From the NCBI RefSeq assembly GCF_007096885.1, contig NZ_VJNO01000023.1, forward strand, positions 43,316 through 107,315: DNA of 64,000 bases. The letters are read 5' to 3'. Below are positions 50,005 to 59,395 of this stretch, one piece after another. Both the position numbers and the translations under genes were made by a program. Source of the stretch: Streptomyces sp. 130. Its GTDB lineage: Bacteria > Actinomycetota > Actinomycetes > Streptomycetales > Streptomycetaceae. Each line of letters begins with the position of its first letter. Position 1 is the stretch's first letter. The notes under the pieces are model-generated. The model made no database searches, had not been told where the DNA came from, and worked only from the letters and a program-made list of their open reading frames with translations.

Positions 50005-50199
50005 ATGACTCACTCCCCCGAGCTGAGTTCCGCCCGCTGGCGCCGCAGCAGCTACAGCAACACCGACGGGGGCGAATGCGTCGAGATCAGCGACGACTTC
50101 CCCGGCCTCGTCCCCGTACGCGACAGCAAGAACCCGACAGGCCCCGCGCTCGTCGTCAACGCCGCCGCCTGGGGCGACTTCGTCTCGTCCCTCAAGTAG
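50005..50199 (+). CDS. DUF397 protein, second of a tandem pair
   Basis: 64 residues, 55 identical to the first copy in an ungapped comparison, so a recent tandem duplication. ATG 50005 follows AGAGGA. The 13-base gap keeps it in the same transcript. Differences cluster at the N-terminus and after GPxLVV. Confidence 0.93.
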   Translation: MTHSPELSSARWRRSSYSNTDGGECVEISDDFPGLVPVRDSKNPTGPALVVNAAAWGDFVSSLK

Positions 50200-50217
50200 A
50201 GCCCCCGGAACGGTCCG

Positions 50218-50256
50218 ACGGCCTGTCCCACACGCGTGTGTGGGACAGGCCGTTTC
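50218..50256 (+). terminator. 18-bp perfect palindromic terminator
   Basis: 36-base perfect palindrome 50218-50253 centred on ACGCGT and followed by TTT. It ends the regulator-DUF397 operon. Confidence 0.9.
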
Positions 50257-50375
50257 CCATTACCACCCAGGGACCGGAAACGGCCGACTTTGTCCGGACC
50301 GGCCCCGAGGCGTCCCATCCGTGCATACGCTGCTGTCCATTTCGACGGTGTGTGTACGGGAAGGCGGAGCGCCCG

Positions 50376-52574
50376 ATGGCGTATGAGGCAGATGTGGTGG
50401 ACGGCGAGGAGCGTGGGCCGGTGGGTACGGCGCTGAGTGATCTCGCGGGAGCTGTGGCGCCCGCGCGGGAGGCTGTAGAGGTCTGCCGGGAGCGCGCCGC
50501 GAGCGACCCGGCCGCCGCACACCGGCAGGAACTGGCCACGGCGCTCCACGACCTGGCGGACCGGCTCTCCGCCGCCGGGGACCACAAGGAAGCACTCGCT
50601 TCCGAGCGCGAGGCCGCGCGCACGTTCGCCGCGCTCTCCGGGGAGGACCCGGAGTTCTTCCGGCCGGATCTCGCCCGGTCCCTGGCCTCCATGGCCGACA
50701 AGACCGCCGCCACCGGGGACCGCACCACGGCGGTGCTCTTCGCGCGCCAGGCGCTGCAACTCCAGCGCGAAGTGGTCAAGGGCACGCCCCCGGCCGGTGT
50801 CCCCGAACTGGCCGCGATGCTCAGCAGCCTCGCGACGCACCTCGCCGCCGACGGCGAACTGGCAGAGGCCCTGACGCACGCCGAGGAGGCCGCCGGGCTC
50901 TACGGACGCCTCGCCGCCGAGGACCGGGAGGCGTTCCTCCCGGCGTACGCGACGGTCCTCAGCGACGTCAGCAGCCACCGCGCGGCCCTGGGCGATCTGT
51001 CCGGGGCGGTCTCGGCGGGCCTGAAGGCGGTCGCCCACCGCCGGGTGCTCGCCGCGCTGGAACCCGCCGAATTCCACCCGGAACTGGCCATCGCGCTCGC
51101 CGATCTCGCCGCCCGTCTGAACCGGGCAGGGGAGCCGGACGAGGGGCTGTCGGTCGCGGAGGAGGCCATCGCGCTGCTGCGTGAACTCGTCCCCGGGGCG
51201 CCCGTGCTGCGCCCCACCCTCGCGGGAGCCCTCGGCGCCCTGGCCCAGAACCTCGCCGACACCGGCAGCCCGGCGCGGGCCCTGCCGGTGGCCCGGGAAG
51301 GGGTGGATCTCTGGCGCCTCCTCGCCGAGGAGAACAGCGGCGCCCACCTCCCCGACCTGGCGCGCGCCCTGCGGGGCCTCGGCAAGCTGCGGGGGATGAA
51401 CGGCGACGACGAGGGCGCCGTGGACACGGCGCGGGAAGCGGTCGCCACCTACCGCGCGCCGGCCTCGGAGAACCCGCGCGCCTTCGCGGAGGACGTGGTG
51501 CACGCGGTCGGGGACCTGGCCCGCGCGCTCGCCCGTACCGGCGACCACGCCGCTGCGGCCGAGGCGTACGCGGAGTGCGCGGCCGAGTTCGCCGAGGCGC
51601 ACCCCGTGACCGCCCGGCGCCTCGGGGTCGAGCGGAGCGTCTTCCTGCTGGGCTGCCCCGATCCGCTGCCCTCGGAGGGCGTACGCGCACTCGTGTCGTT
51701 CCTCGGGCGGGACGCCGGTCTGGAAGCGGGGGACGGCCCGGATCTGGTGACCGTACGGGCGCGGCGGGCGCTGCGCGCCCACGGCGACCGGCGGGAAGTG
51801 CGCGAGGCGTGGGAGGCGGAGACCCAGGGGCCCGCGCCCGACTGGCTCTCGCTGCCGGCCGCGACGCTGGAGGCGGTGAGCACCTGGATGTTCGCGCCCG
51901 ACTGGCCGGCGTCGCGCGACCTGTGGTCCCGGTACGCCGACACGCTCGGCGGCGAGGAGGCGGCGACGGCGCTCGAAGAGCTGGCGCTCCTGGACCCCCT
52001 CACCGCACAACGGCACACCGTGCTCCGCGGCTTGGTGCTCGACCACGGCGTGACCGCCGCCTACGATCCGCTGATCCTCTCGGAGCAGCTGGCCGACTGG
52101 GTGGGCTGTGAGTCCTGGGCCGAGTCGCGGGCCTACCTCCAGGACCACCCGCGCCTCCTCCAGGTCCAGCCCTCCCCGGACACCCCGCTCTCGCACGTCG
52201 CCCTCCTCGATGTCTCGCGTGCGGAGGGCATGGACGCCGCCTATCGGCTGGTGGAGGACCGGGACGCGCTCCAGGCGTACGTGGAGAGGGCGTTGGAGGC
52301 CGGTGACGGCACCTCCCTGATGCACGCGGCGGCCATCGAGGGGCAGGTCTTCGAGGACCGCCTGTCCTCCTTCACCCACGCGCAGGTGAGCATGGTGCTC
52401 TCGGGGGCCGTCCAGGGCATCGAGCCGGAGGAGCTGGCCGAGCTGAGCCCGCGCGCCCCGGAGGAGATCCGGGGCCGGCTGATGCGGGAGATCGCGGGCC
52501 TGAGCGTGCGGTACGCCGAGCCGCACGGGGAACTGTGGCTCCGCATGATGAAGGCGCTCAGCGGGACCGCCTGA
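50376..52574 (+). CDS. Large tetratricopeptide-repeat protein
   Basis: 732 residues. Residues about 10-430 hold six to eight degenerate TPR units (for example LATALHDLADRLSAAGDHKEALASEREA), each about 45-60 residues, as in actinobacterial TPR_10/12 proteins. Residues 430-732 are helical, with no recognised domain. No kinase, NB-ARC, CHAT or transmembrane segment is visible, so it looks like a cytoplasmic scaffold. ATG 50376 has GGAG 6 bases upstream. It lies behind the terminator of the WhiJ-like operon. Confidence 0.88.
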   Translation: MAYEADVVDGEERGPVGTALSDLAGAVAPAREAVEVCRERAASDPAAAHRQELATALHDLADRLSAAGDHKEALASEREAARTFAALSGEDPEFFRPDLARSLASMADKTAATGDRTTAVLFARQALQLQREVVKGTPPAGVPELAAMLSSLATHLAADGELAEALTHAEEAAGLYGRLAAEDREAFLPAYATVLSDVSSHRAALGDLSGAVSAGLKAVAHRRVLAALEPAEFHPELAIALADLAARLNRAGEPDEGLSVAEEAIALLRELVPGAPVLRPTLAGALGALAQNLADTGSPARALPVAREGVDLWRLLAEENSGAHLPDLARALRGLGKLRGMNGDDEGAVDTAREAVATYRAPASENPRAFAEDVVHAVGDLARALARTGDHAAAAEAYAECAAEFAEAHPVTARRLGVERSVFLLGCPDPLPSEGVRALVSFLGRDAGLEAGDGPDLVTVRARRALRAHGDRREVREAWEAETQGPAPDWLSLPAATLEAVSTWMFAPDWPASRDLWSRYADTLGGEEAATALEELALLDPLTAQRHTVLRGLVLDHGVTAAYDPLILSEQLADWVGCESWAESRAYLQDHPRLLQVQPSPDTPLSHVALLDVSRAEGMDAAYRLVEDRDALQAYVERALEAGDGTSLMHAAAIEGQVFEDRLSSFTHAQVSMVLSGAVQGIEPEELAELSPRAPEEIRGRLMREIAGLSVRYAEPHGELWLRMMKALSGTA

Positions 52575-52592
52575 CCGGGACGGCCCTACGCG

Positions 52593-52632
52593 AAGGGGCC
52601 CGGCCCGCACGAGCGTGCGGGCCGGGCCCCTT
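52593..52632. terminator. 18-bp perfect hairpin between convergent TPR and RND genes
   Basis: Arms 52593-52610 and 52615-52632 (AAGGGGCCCGGCCCGCAC and its exact complement), loop GAGC. Confidence 0.92.
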
Positions 52633-52647
52633 GGGCTGCCGGGCGGA

Positions 52648-55600
52648 TCAGGCCTTCGCCGGCTCCGGCTCGTCGGAGGAGTCCTGCGACTCGGCCGGGG
52701 CCGGGACGCCGGTCTGCGCGGCCCGCTTGGCGGCCTTCTTGTCCCGGCGGCGCTCCTTGCGGAGCTCCACCATCGCGTACAGCGTCGGCACCAGGAGGAG
52801 CGTCAGCAGCGTCGAGGTGATCAGACCGCCGATGACGACGACGGCCAGCGGCTGCGAGATGAACCCGCCCTCGCCGGTGACGCCGAGCGCCATCGGGAGC
52901 AGGGCGAAGATCGTCGCCAGGGCCGTCATCAGGATCGGGCGCAGACGGTGGCGGCCACCCTCGACGACCGCTTCGACGACGCCCATGCCCTGGGCCCGGT
53001 ACTGGTTGATCAGGTCGATCAGCACGATCGCGTTGGTCACCACGATGCCGATCAGCATCAGCATGCCGATCATCGCCGGGACGCCCATCGGGGTGCCGGT
53101 GACGACGAGCAGGCCGATCGCGCCGGTGGCGGCGAACGGGATGGAAACCAGCAGGATCAGCGGCTGGATCAGCGACCGGAAGGTGGCGACCAGCAGCATG
53201 AAGACGATCGCGATGGCCGCCAGCATGGCCAGGCCCAGGTTCTTGAAGGCGTCGTCCTGGTCCTCGGAGACACCACCGATGGTGGCGGTGGCGCCGTCCG
53301 GGAGGTCCAGGGCCTTGATCTTCGTCTGGAGCGTGGTGCTGACCGCGCCGGTGTTGTCACCGGTGGGGCGGGCGGTGATGGTCGCGGCGCGCTGGCCGTC
53401 GATCCGGGTCATCGAGACCGGTCCGGGGACCAGCTTCACGTCGGCGATGGTGCCGAGCTTCACCTTGCCGAGCGGAAGATCCTTCAGCTCCTGCATGGTG
53501 GTGGCCGGGTGGGCCGACTTCACGACGATGTCGCGTTCGGCGTCGTCCATGATCGCCTTGCCGGACGGGGTGCCGCGCACCGCTCCGGCGACGGCCGCGC
53601 CGAGCGTGGCCTGGGTGTAACCGGCTTCGGCGGCCTTCTCGTTGGCCTGCACCGAGATCCGCGGGACGCTCTGCGCCAGGTCGCTCTGGACGTCGGTGAC
53701 GTCCTTGAGCTTGGCGACCTCGGCGCGGACCTGCTCGGACGCCTTCTTCAGGGCGTCCGCGTCGGCGGCCTTCACCACGACGCTCAGGTCCTGGCTGCCG
53801 AAGCCGTCACCGGCGCTGATGGTGGTGTCGCCGATGCCGTCGAGCTTGGCGAGGCCCTTCTCGATGCGGTCCTGGGTGGCCTCGAACTCGGCGGAGTCCT
53901 TCAGGGTGACCTGGTAGGACGCCTGGTTGGAGCCGGTGCCGCCACCGAATGCGGCCATGAAGCCGGAGGAGCCGACGGTGACCTGGTAGTCCTTGACGCC
54001 CTCGTCGTCGGCGAGGAGCTTCTCGACCTTCTTCGCCGCCTCGTCGGAGGCCGCGAGGCTGGTGCCCGGGTCGAGCTTCTGCTTGATGGAGAGGACTTCC
54101 TGCTCGCCCTGGTCGAAGAAGTTGGTCTTCAGCAGGGGGGCCATGCCGAAGGTGCCGAAGAGGACGACGAGGGCGATGACCACGCTGGTGATACGGCGCC
54201 GGGTGGCGAACCGCAGCACCGGCACGTAGATCTTCTGGAGGCGGCTGCGCGCCTCCTTCTCCTCGGCCTCGCGGCGCGCCTTCTCCGGGTCCTCGGCGGT
54301 GCCCTTGGGGGCGCGCAGGAACCAGTACGACAGGACGGGGACCACGGTCAGCGAGACCAGCAGCGAGGCCAGCAGGGCCGCCGTGACGGTCAGCGAGAAC
54401 GAGCCGAACAGTTCGCCGACCATGCCGCCGACGAGGCCGATCGGCAGGAAGACCGCGACGGTGGTGAGGGTCGAGGAGGTGACCGCGCCGGCCACCTCCT
54501 TGACCGCGGTGATGATCGCCGACTGGCGCTCCTCGCCGTAACCGAGGTGGCGCTTGATGTTCTCCAGGACGACGATCGAGTCGTCCACGACCCGGCCGAT
54601 CGCGATGGTGAGCGCGCCCAGCGTCAGCATGTTGAGCGACAGGTCGCGGGTCCAGAGCACGATCAGCGCGAGGACCACGGAGAGCGGGATGGAGACCGCG
54701 GTGACCAGGGTGGAGCGCAGCGAGGCCAGGAAGACCAGGATCACGATGACCGCGAAGACCAGGCCGAGCGCGCCCTCGGTGGTCAGGCCGGAGATCGCCT
54801 TGGAGACGGCCGGGCCCTGGTCCGAGACGACGGTCAGCTCGGCACCGGAACCGAGGTCCCGGCGCAGGTCCGGCAGCTTGTCCTCGACGGCGTTCGAGAT
54901 GGCGACGGCGCTGCCGTCCTTGTCCATCGTGGCCATGACGGCGAGGCTGGGGCGGCCGTTGGTGCGGGTGATGGAGTCCGCGGCGGCGGCCTCCTGCTTC
55001 ACCGTCGCGATGTCACCGAGGCGGACCGGCTTGCCGGGCTTGCCGGAGGCCGGGTCCTGACCGGTGACCCGCAGGTCCTCGATCTGCTTCAGCGAGGTGA
55101 AGGCGCCGCCGACCTGGACGGTGCGGCTCTTGCCGGACTCCGAGAAGGCGCCGGCGGGCACGGTCGCGCCGCCCGCCTGGAGGGCCTGGGCGAGCGCGGC
55201 GGCGTTGAGTCCGGCGGCGGCGAGCTTCTTGTCGTCCGGGGTGACGGAGACCTGGAGGTCGCGCACGCCGTCGATGGAGACCTGGCCGACGCCGTCGATG
55301 TCCTCCAGCGCGGGGACGACGGTGCGGTCCAGCTGGTCGGCGAGCGCCTGCTGGTCCTTGTCCGAGGTGACCGCGAGGACCACGGTCGGGATGTCGTCCG
55401 TCGAACCGGCGATGACCTGCGGGTCGACGTCCTGGGGAAGCTGGGCGCGGGCCCGGTTCACGGCCTGCTGGATGTCGGCGACGAGCTGCTTGGTGCCCTC
55501 GTCACCGAAGTCGAAGGTCGCCATGACGACGGCGCTGCCCTCGCTGGCGGTCGACGTGATGCCGGTGACGCCGTCGACGGCCTTGATGGAGTTCTCGAGC

Positions 55601-55800
55601 GGTTCGACGACCTGCTTCTCGACCACATCGGGGGACGCACCCTGGTAGGGGGCGAGCACCGACACCATCGGGAGTTCGATGGTGGGCAGCAGCTGCTGCT
55701 TGAGCTGCGGGATCGCGATCGCTCCGAAGACGAGCGCGACGATCGAGATCAGACCGATCAGGGCCCTTTGCGCGAGGCTGAATCTGGACAGCCAGGACAT
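52648..55800 (-). CDS. RND-superfamily (AcrB/HAE1-like) efflux permease
   Basis: 1050 residues, twelve predicted helices with two large extracytoplasmic loops, the AcrB layout. N-terminal SLAQRALIGLISIVALVFG; TM4 proton-relay pair in GRVVDDSIVVLEN; second-half IGIVVTNAIVLIDLIN. No periplasmic adaptor or outer-membrane channel gene is present, as expected for a Gram-positive. A TATAGG box at 55877-55882 (reverse strand) could be its promoter. The two-component genes just upstream on the same strand are likely regulators. Substrate unknown. Confidence 0.94.
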   Translation of the reverse strand: MSWLSRFSLAQRALIGLISIVALVFGAIAIPQLKQQLLPTIELPMVSVLAPYQGASPDVVEKQVVEPLENSIKAVDGVTGITSTASEGSAVVMATFDFGDEGTKQLVADIQQAVNRARAQLPQDVDPQVIAGSTDDIPTVVLAVTSDKDQQALADQLDRTVVPALEDIDGVGQVSIDGVRDLQVSVTPDDKKLAAAGLNAAALAQALQAGGATVPAGAFSESGKSRTVQVGGAFTSLKQIEDLRVTGQDPASGKPGKPVRLGDIATVKQEAAAADSITRTNGRPSLAVMATMDKDGSAVAISNAVEDKLPDLRRDLGSGAELTVVSDQGPAVSKAISGLTTEGALGLVFAVIVILVFLASLRSTLVTAVSIPLSVVLALIVLWTRDLSLNMLTLGALTIAIGRVVDDSIVVLENIKRHLGYGEERQSAIITAVKEVAGAVTSSTLTTVAVFLPIGLVGGMVGELFGSFSLTVTAALLASLLVSLTVVPVLSYWFLRAPKGTAEDPEKARREAEEKEARSRLQKIYVPVLRFATRRRITSVVIALVVLFGTFGMAPLLKTNFFDQGEQEVLSIKQKLDPGTSLAASDEAAKKVEKLLADDEGVKDYQVTVGSSGFMAAFGGGTGSNQASYQVTLKDSAEFEATQDRIEKGLAKLDGIGDTTISAGDGFGSQDLSVVVKAADADALKKASEQVRAEVAKLKDVTDVQSDLAQSVPRISVQANEKAAEAGYTQATLGAAVAGAVRGTPSGKAIMDDAERDIVVKSAHPATTMQELKDLPLGKVKLGTIADVKLVPGPVSMTRIDGQRAATITARPTGDNTGAVSTTLQTKIKALDLPDGATATIGGVSEDQDDAFKNLGLAMLAAIAIVFMLLVATFRSLIQPLILLVSIPFAATGAIGLLVVTGTPMGVPAMIGMLMLIGIVVTNAIVLIDLINQYRAQGMGVVEAVVEGGRHRLRPILMTALATIFALLPMALGVTGEGGFISQPLAVVVIGGLITSTLLTLLLVPTLYAMVELRKERRRDKKAAKRAAQTGVPAPAESQDSSDEPEPAKA

Positions 55801-55973
55801 GGGTGGGTCTCTTTCTGTGGCTTACGCGGCAGGCGGGCGGGATGCCGGGCCGTGCCCGGGGGACAGATCCCGCCCACCTATACGATCGCCGATCCCCGGA
55901 CCCGAAGTCCTCGGCCCCAGGTCGCTTTCTCACCCCCCGCATACCGCAGGTGGAGTACGCCCCGGCTGCACCC

Positions 55974-56666
55974 TCACTCCGTCCGTGGACGCACCAGGCC
56001 CGATTCGTACGCTATTACCACCAATTGCGCGCGATCTCGGGCGCCCAGCTTCGCCATCGCCCGGTTCACATGGGTCTTGACGGTCAGTGGGCTGACGACC
56101 AGGCGCTCCGCGATCTCGTCGTTGGACAGCCCGCCCGCGACCAGGACCAGCACCTCGCGCTCCCGCGTGGTGAGGGCCGCCAGCCGCTCCGAGTACCCGG
56201 CCGCCCCCGGCCCCTCGCCTCCGCCGCCGCCCTGCGCGAGGAACGTGGCGATCAGGCCCTTGGTGGCGGCCGGTGAGAGCAGCGCCTCGCCGCCCGCGGC
56301 GATCCGGATCGCGCTGAGGAGTTCGTCCGGCTCGGCGCCCTTGCCGAGGAAGCCCGAGGCCCCGGCGCGCAGCGACTGCACCACGTACTCGTCCACCTCG
56401 AACGTGGTGAGCATGACCACGCGGACGTCCGCGAGTTCCGGGTCGGCGCTGATCATGCGGGTGGCGGTGAGTCCGTCCGTGCCGGGCATCCGGATGTCCA
56501 TCAGCACCACGTCGGGCCGCTCGGCGCGGGCCACCTCCACGGCCTGCGCCCCGTCCGCCGCCTCGCCCACCACCCGCATGTCGGGCTCCGAGTCGACCAG
56601 CACCCGGAACGCGCTGCGCAGCAGCGCCTGGTCGTCGGCGAGCAGGACCTTGATGGCCGGTGTCAT
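55974..56666 (-). CDS. NarL/LuxR-family response regulator
   Basis: 230 residues. Receiver with Asp11/Asp12 and phospho-acceptor Asp57 (VVLMDIRMPG), conserved Lys in GFLGKGAEP; C-terminal LuxR helix-turn-helix (TTREREVLVLVAGGLSNDE). ATGA overlap with the kinase gene (56663-56666). Followed after 172 bases by the RND pump gene. Confidence 0.95.
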   Translation of the reverse strand: MTPAIKVLLADDQALLRSAFRVLVDSEPDMRVVGEAADGAQAVEVARAERPDVVLMDIRMPGTDGLTATRMISADPELADVRVVMLTTFEVDEYVVQSLRAGASGFLGKGAEPDELLSAIRIAAGGEALLSPAATKGLIATFLAQGGGGGEGPGAAGYSERLAALTTREREVLVLVAGGLSNDEIAERLVVSPLTVKTHVNRAMAKLGARDRAQLVVIAYESGLVRPRTE

Positions 56667-57931
56667 GTGTCGTCCCCCGTCCGGCCCGCCGCGCCCGGCC
56701 GACCGGGCTCCTGCGCGCGGGCCTCGACGGGCAGGATCGCATGGACGCGGAACCCGCCCCCGTAGCGGGGACCGGCGGTGAGGGTGCCGCCCAGGGCGGT
56801 GACGCGTTCGCGCATCCCGAGCAGGCCGTGGCCGCCGCCGGAGGCGGAGTCGCCGCCCGCGGGGTTCCCGCGGCCGTTGTCCAGGACCATGACCTCGGCC
56901 GTGGCTCCGACCCGTACGACGCTCACCTCGGCCTTGGCGCCCGGGCCCGCGTGCTTGCGGACGTTGGTCAGCGCCTCCTGGATCACCCGGTAGGCGGCAA
57001 GGTCGACGGCCGAGGGCAGCGGCGGCTCGCCCTCGGCGGCGCAGGCCACCTCCACGGGCAGCCCGGCCTGGCGCACGCTCTCCACGAGCTGTCCGAGGAC
57101 CGCGAGGCCGGGGGCCGGTTCGGTGGGGGCCTCCGGGTCGCCGGACTGGCGGAGCAGGCCGACGGTGGCCCGCAGTTCGTTGAGCGCGGACCGGCTCGCC
57201 TCGCGGACATGGGCGAGGGCCTGTTTCGCCTGGTCGGGGCGTCGGTCCATGACGTGGGCGGCGACCCCGGCCTGCACGTTGACCAGGGCGATGTGGTGGG
57301 CGACGACGTCGTGCAGGTCGCGGGCGATGCGCAGCCGCTCCTCGGCGACCCGGCGGCGGGCCTCCTCCTCGCGGGTCCGTTCGGCGCGTTCGGCGCGCTC
57401 CCGGATCGCGTCGACGAACGCGCGCCGGGAGCGGACCGCGTCGCCCGCCGCCCCGGCCATCCCGGTCCAGGCGAAGACGCCCAGGTTCTCCTGGCTGTAC
57501 CAGGGCGGTGAGCCGAAGAGCATGGCGGCGGCGGTGAGCGCGGCCATGGTGAGCAGCCCGACCCGCCAGGTGGTGGGCCGGTCGGTGCGGGCGGCGACGG
57601 TGTACAGCGCGATGACGGCGCTCATCACGACGGGGGCCGGCGGGTCGGCGGTGACCAGTTCCACGACGGTCAGCGCCCCGGTGGCGGCGAGCACCGCCAG
57701 CGGTTCGCGGCGCCGCCGGATCAGGGCCAGCGCGCTGAGCACCATCAGCAGCAGGCTGCTCGCGGCGGGGGTGCGGGCGCCGAAGGTGGGCCCGTCGTGC
57801 CCGCCGGGGTCCACGAAGGACCCGAAGACCATCGCCACGAGCACGCCCAGGGCGAGCGCGCCGTCCAGCGCGAGGGGGTGGCCGCGCAGCCACTGGCGGA
57901 CGCGCAGGACGCCGGTTCCGAGGGTGGTCAC
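56663..57931 (-). CDS. Sensor histidine kinase (HisKA_3 type)
   Basis: 422 residues. Four to five membrane helices without a large sensor loop (residues 20-175), then a coiled linker, His208 in RDLHDVVAHH, and an HATPase domain (EALTNVRKHAG, GGHGLLGMRERV). GTG start at 57931. The design resembles DesK/LiaS-type kinases that sense membrane or envelope stress, fitting its place between an RND pump and PspA. Confidence 0.94.
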   Translation of the reverse strand: MTTLGTGVLRVRQWLRGHPLALDGALALGVLVAMVFGSFVDPGGHDGPTFGARTPAASSLLLMVLSALALIRRRREPLAVLAATGALTVVELVTADPPAPVVMSAVIALYTVAARTDRPTTWRVGLLTMAALTAAAMLFGSPPWYSQENLGVFAWTGMAGAAGDAVRSRRAFVDAIRERAERAERTREEEARRRVAEERLRIARDLHDVVAHHIALVNVQAGVAAHVMDRRPDQAKQALAHVREASRSALNELRATVGLLRQSGDPEAPTEPAPGLAVLGQLVESVRQAGLPVEVACAAEGEPPLPSAVDLAAYRVIQEALTNVRKHAGPGAKAEVSVVRVGATAEVMVLDNGRGNPAGGDSASGGGHGLLGMRERVTALGGTLTAGPRYGGGFRVHAILPVEARAQEPGRPGAAGRTGDDT

Positions 57932-57986
57932 GTCGGGCTACGTTACGGCGTGCCGCGCGCGGCCCGTCCCGGCCGGCCCGGACGCA

Positions 57987-58025
57987 CCTGTGCCCCGCGT
58001 CCGCCGTACGGGCGCGGGGCACAGG
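57987..58025 (-). terminator. Terminator of the pspA operon
   Basis: 13-bp perfect stem CCTGTGCCCCGCG/CGCGGGGCACAGG with a 13-base loop, 31 bases after the PspAA stop. Confidence 0.85.
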
Positions 58026-58056
58026 GTGCTGGTGCTGGAGTGCGGCCGGACCGGAG

Positions 58057-58335
58057 TCAGCCGGGGATCAGGCCGTCGTCGCTGAGCATGGCGCGCACCT
58101 CTTCGAGGGTCGCGTCCGGCGACGGCAGGATCAGTTCGGACGGCTCCAGGGAGTCGTCCGGCAAGGGGGTGCCGAGTTCGCGCACCCGGGCCAGGAGCGC
58201 GTGGAGCGTGGTGCGGAAGCCGGACCCGTCACCCCGCTCCATCTCGGCCAGCAGAGCGTCGTCGAGCTTGTCGAGCTCGGCGAGATGGCTGTCGGCCAGG
58301 ACCGCCTGGCCCTCCCCCATGATCCGTACGATCAT
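58057..58335 (-). CDS. PspA-associated (PspAA-domain) protein
   Basis: 92 residues beginning MIVRIMGEGQAVLADSHLAELDK, the PspAA pattern. Actinobacteria often encode it directly behind PspA, as here with a 9-base gap. It probably binds PspA to set its assembly or activity in envelope stress. Confidence 0.85.
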   Translation of the reverse strand: MIVRIMGEGQAVLADSHLAELDKLDDALLAEMERGDGSGFRTTLHALLARVRELGTPLPDDSLEPSELILPSPDATLEEVRAMLSDDGLIPG

Positions 58336-58344
58336 GACGCCGCC

Positions 58345-59133
58345 TCAGTTCTTGTCGAATTTGTGCGACTGGCTGTTCTGCTGCTGGGCGTCCTGCGGGC
58401 CGCCCTCGATCGCCTGCTGCGAGGAGGAGCCGCCGGCCAGCTCGGCCTTCATGCGCTGAAGCTCCAGCTCCACATCCGTACCACCGGAGATGCGGTCCAG
58501 CTCGGCGGCGATGTCGTCCTTCGCCGTGCCGGTCGGGTCGTCCAGGGCGCCGGAGGCCAGCAGCTCGTCGATGGCACCCGCGCGGGCCTGGAGCTGCTGC
58601 GTCTTGTCCTCGGCCCGCTGGATCGCCAGGCCGACGTCGCCCATCTCCTCGGAGATGCCGGAGAACGCCTCCCCGATCCGGGTCTGCGCCTGGGCCGCCG
58701 TGTAGGTGGCCTTGATGGTCTCCTTCTTCGTACGGAAGGCGTCCACCTTGGCCTGGAGCCGCTGGGCCGCGAGGGTGAGCTTCTCCTCCTCGCCCTGCAG
58801 CGTGGTGTGCTGCGTCTCCAGATCGGTGACCTGCTGCTGGAGTGCGGCGCGGCGCGACAGCGCCTCGCGGGCCAGGTCCTCGCGGCCGAGCGCGAGCGCC
58901 TTGCGGCCCTGGTCCTCCAGCTTCGAGGACTGGCCCTGCAGCTGGTTCAGCTGCAGCTCCAGCCGCTTGCGCGAGGTCGCCACGTCGGCGACTCCGCGGC
59001 GCACCTTCTGAAGCAGCTCCAGCTGCTTCTGGTACGAGTAATCAAGGGTCTCGCGCGGATCCTCGGCCCGGTCAAGGGCCTTGTTTGCCTTCGCGCGGAA
59101 GATCATTCCCATCCGCTTCATGACACCGCTCAT
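58345..59133 (-). CDS. pspA: Phage-shock protein A / IM30 family
   Basis: 262 residues, almost entirely coiled coil: MSGVMKRMGMIFRAKANKAL forms the membrane-binding helix, then long heptads. A Gln/Ser-rich tail ends the protein. PspA coats damaged cytoplasmic membrane and limits proton leakage. Transcribed with the PspAA gene. Confidence 0.95.
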   Translation of the reverse strand: MSGVMKRMGMIFRAKANKALDRAEDPRETLDYSYQKQLELLQKVRRGVADVATSRKRLELQLNQLQGQSSKLEDQGRKALALGREDLAREALSRRAALQQQVTDLETQHTTLQGEEEKLTLAAQRLQAKVDAFRTKKETIKATYTAAQAQTRIGEAFSGISEEMGDVGLAIQRAEDKTQQLQARAGAIDELLASGALDDPTGTAKDDIAAELDRISGGTDVELELQRMKAELAGGSSSQQAIEGGPQDAQQQNSQSHKFDKN

Positions 59134-59395
59134 GGGCTTCGCGCGCCCCCTTCTGACTCAACTGGGCTCCAGCACTCCAACAGAACCCACAGTACGGGCC
59201 CTGTCTCTATTACCGCACTGTTCGGGCGCCGATGGGCTCCTCCCCAAGGACGACTGTGCCCCCGGTCCGCTCCCGCACAAGGAGTAGGTGACGCCCGTAC
59301 CGTCCGTCCGTGCACAGTCAGGGACGCGGGCCGTTGCCGGATCGTTCCCGGGCGGCCTGCGGTGATCCGCGAGCGACCCCGTACCCTTGGGCCTT

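Noticed and set aside
50052..52610. Reverse-strand open frame of 852 codons
   Set aside because: Antisense of the TPR gene and the second DUF397 gene; composition is that of a shadow frame.
52615..56781. Forward open frame of 1388 codons
   Set aside because: Antisense to the RND pump, response regulator and kinase, all of which have strong motifs. It has no recognised domain or ribosome site.
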